This document shows positions 63,036-64,000 of a DNA stretch of 64,000 bases, one piece after another. Made by a program: the position numbers and the translations under genes. The DNA is from Ktedonobacter robiniae (GTDB lineage Bacteria; Chloroflexota; Ktedonobacteria; Ktedonobacterales; Ktedonobacteraceae), in the NCBI RefSeq assembly GCF_016587375.1, contig NZ_BNJG01000002.1, positions 372,001 through 436,000 of the forward strand, written 5' to 3'. Below the pieces are notes generated by a model. That model saw only the letters and a program-made list of their open reading frames with translations. It had not been told where the DNA came from and searched no databases. The stretch's first letter is position 1, and every line of letters begins with the position of its first letter.

Positions 63036-64000
63036 ATGACGACGAAAAAAGCCGCGAATACTTTGTTGAAGCAAGCGCGCCAGGAACGAGGATGGACCCA
63101 ACGCCACCTGGCTTTTGAGCTCCATGTTGAGGAGCAAACAGTGAGGTCCTGGGAGCGGGGTATACGTTCCCCGTCGTTAGAGATACGCCCTCGACTGTGT
63201 GAAGTATTAGGCAAATCATCAGAGCAATTAGGATTGCAAGCTGCTGAGGCAAATGGGATACACAATGAGAAGGCTCAGGTAGATATGTTTCCTTCGGACC
63301 CTGTGTTCCTCACAGATATCTCTCACCAGGAAATTCAACACGCAGGGAATGTCGTTCTGGCAATGCCATCGCTGCCACGAGATGGCGTCGTGCTGAGAGG
63401 GGACAAGAATCGCCAACGGATGCTCAAACGAGTACAGATGCGCTGGATTACCGATGGGCTAGAGCATTCTCTCTATCAGAAGGCCCTCATTTTGCTGTCC
63501 TTGCGAGAGGAACCAGAGGTCGTTGAGAATCCCTGGCGGAACGTGGCGCAGGAATCGGCACAGCGACCAGGAAACCTCCTCCCTGTTGGAAGTCATATCA
63601 GCCAGGTCTATGATGACGCTGATGGAGAACTCCTTATTTTGGGAGAGCCAGGTGCAGGCAAAACTACATTATTATTAGCGCTTACGCGCACGCTTCTAGC
63701 GCGAGCCAAGCGCGATGAGCAACACCCCATACCAGTCGTGTTTAATCTATCGGAATGGTTGGAAAAGCGGCAGCCGTTACAGGATTGGCTTGTGGAGGAG
63801 CTTCATGCCAAGTACCAGGTTCCAACCAAACTTGCCCTGGCATGGATGGAGACAGAGCAGATCGTCTTGCTGCTCGACGGACTAGACGAGATAGCTTCCG
63901 AGTATCGCACCGCATGTATCGAGGAAATCAATACCTATCGGCGAAATCGTGGGTTGGTACCCGTTGTCGTTTGTAGTCGGTCTGCTGATTATTTGTCGCA
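63036..64000 (+). CDS. XRE helix-turn-helix plus NACHT NTPase protein (partial)
   Basis: ATG 63036 follows GGAGAGACCAAAGTAG; the frame runs off the window end after 321 codons. Residues 8-65 are an XRE-type domain (KQARQERGWTQRHLAFELHV, QTVRSWERGIRSPSLEIRPR). From residue about 205 the NACHT motor appears: LLILGEPGAGKTTLLLALTR (Walker A) and VLLLDGLDEIASEYR (Walker B with the DGLDE motif), then PVVVCSRSADYL. Such STAND proteins sense a ligand and oligomerise; in Ktedonobacteria many are regulators or defence NLR-like proteins. The sensor repeats, expected at the C-terminus, lie outside. Confidence 0.9.
   Translation, partial: MTTKKAANTLLKQARQERGWTQRHLAFELHVEEQTVRSWERGIRSPSLEIRPRLCEVLGKSSEQLGLQAAEANGIHNEKAQVDMFPSDPVFLTDISHQEIQHAGNVVLAMPSLPRDGVVLRGDKNRQRMLKRVQMRWITDGLEHSLYQKALILLSLREEPEVVENPWRNVAQESAQRPGNLLPVGSHISQVYDDADGELLILGEPGAGKTTLLLALTRTLLARAKRDEQHPIPVVFNLSEWLEKRQPLQDWLVEELHAKYQVPTKLALAWMETEQIVLLLDGLDEIASEYRTACIEEINTYRRNRGLVPVVVCSRSADYLS

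Noticed and set aside
1..64000. CRISPR array or tRNA/rRNA genes
   Set aside because: No regularly spaced identical repeats of 24-40 bp and no GTTCRANNC arm with a matching acceptor stem were seen by eye; a tool search was not possible.

Overview
The window looks like a mid-GC, transposon-rich chromosome or very large plasmid from a Gram-positive-like Chloroflexota, most plausibly class Ktedonobacteria. This is inferred from protein style: CHAP/PrgI/VirB4 transfer genes, IS701, IS110 and IS605-type elements, NACHT proteins with XRE heads, and CGNR and HxlR regulators. No rRNA, tRNA or CRISPR array was recognised. cysS (41463-42923) is the only clear housekeeping gene. Almost everything else is accessory DNA.

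Layout. (1) 1-2623: methyltransferase, DUF4388-like protein and a winged-helix regulator with a degenerate receiver. (2) 2697-14112: a defence-type island. On the minus strand it holds DUF6884-like, EVE and DUF3883 genes (EVE and DUF3883 probably one gene split by a 1-nt lesion), an acetyltransferase between candidate mobile-element ends, an unknown 244-aa gene and a McrB/McrC-like pair (AAA+ GTPase-type motor plus DUF2357 nuclease). On the plus strand it holds two tandem paralogues sharing a ~260-aa N-terminal domain but carrying different effector-like C-termini (two GIY-YIG-like units versus DUF7662 plus DUF4268), each with its own near-identical promoter. (3) 14180-18882: pRiA4b ORF-3-like gene and a GNAT gene next to nested insertion sequences: an IS1-like element whose transposase ORF was entered by an IS110 element at a GGAC core. 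(4) 19219-30888: NTF2-like gene, an iteron-like array with palindromes, then a compact conjugation operon (VirB6-like, CHAP hydrolase, VirB2-like, PrgI, VirB4, VirD4-like, unknown, DUF3102). No relaxase is visible.

(5) 30889-34617: a passenger-carrying IS701 unit with 16-bp inverted ends and a 4-bp CTAA duplication. It carries TetR, two short-chain dehydrogenases and an internally deleted transposase, and is inserted exactly at the stop codon of the last conjugation gene. The conjugation operon's probable terminator lies just beyond it. (6) 34847-41073: TnpB without TnpA, HxlR regulator, two methyltransferases, broken membrane genes, and an IS5 element. (7) 41463-49374: cysS, GNAT, ornithine cyclodeaminase-like, then a CGNR regulator divergent from an MFS exporter and an Old Yellow Enzyme. 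(8) 49512-57000: mobile-element graveyard (IS66 relic, IS110, a perfect 55-bp palindrome, IS607 with TnpB, dead tyrosine recombinase, serine recombinase pieces, dead IS110) and two secreted proteins. (9) 57128-62619: ATP-grasp ligase, Rossmann-like enzyme, alpha/beta hydrolase and winged-helix regulator, a possible small biosynthetic locus interrupted by a second IS605-type TnpB. (10) 63036-64000: start of an XRE-NACHT protein that runs off the window.

Several genes are split by single-base lesions (EVE/DUF3883, VirD4, two transposases, the tyrosine recombinase). These may be genuine decay or base-calling errors; reads should decide.
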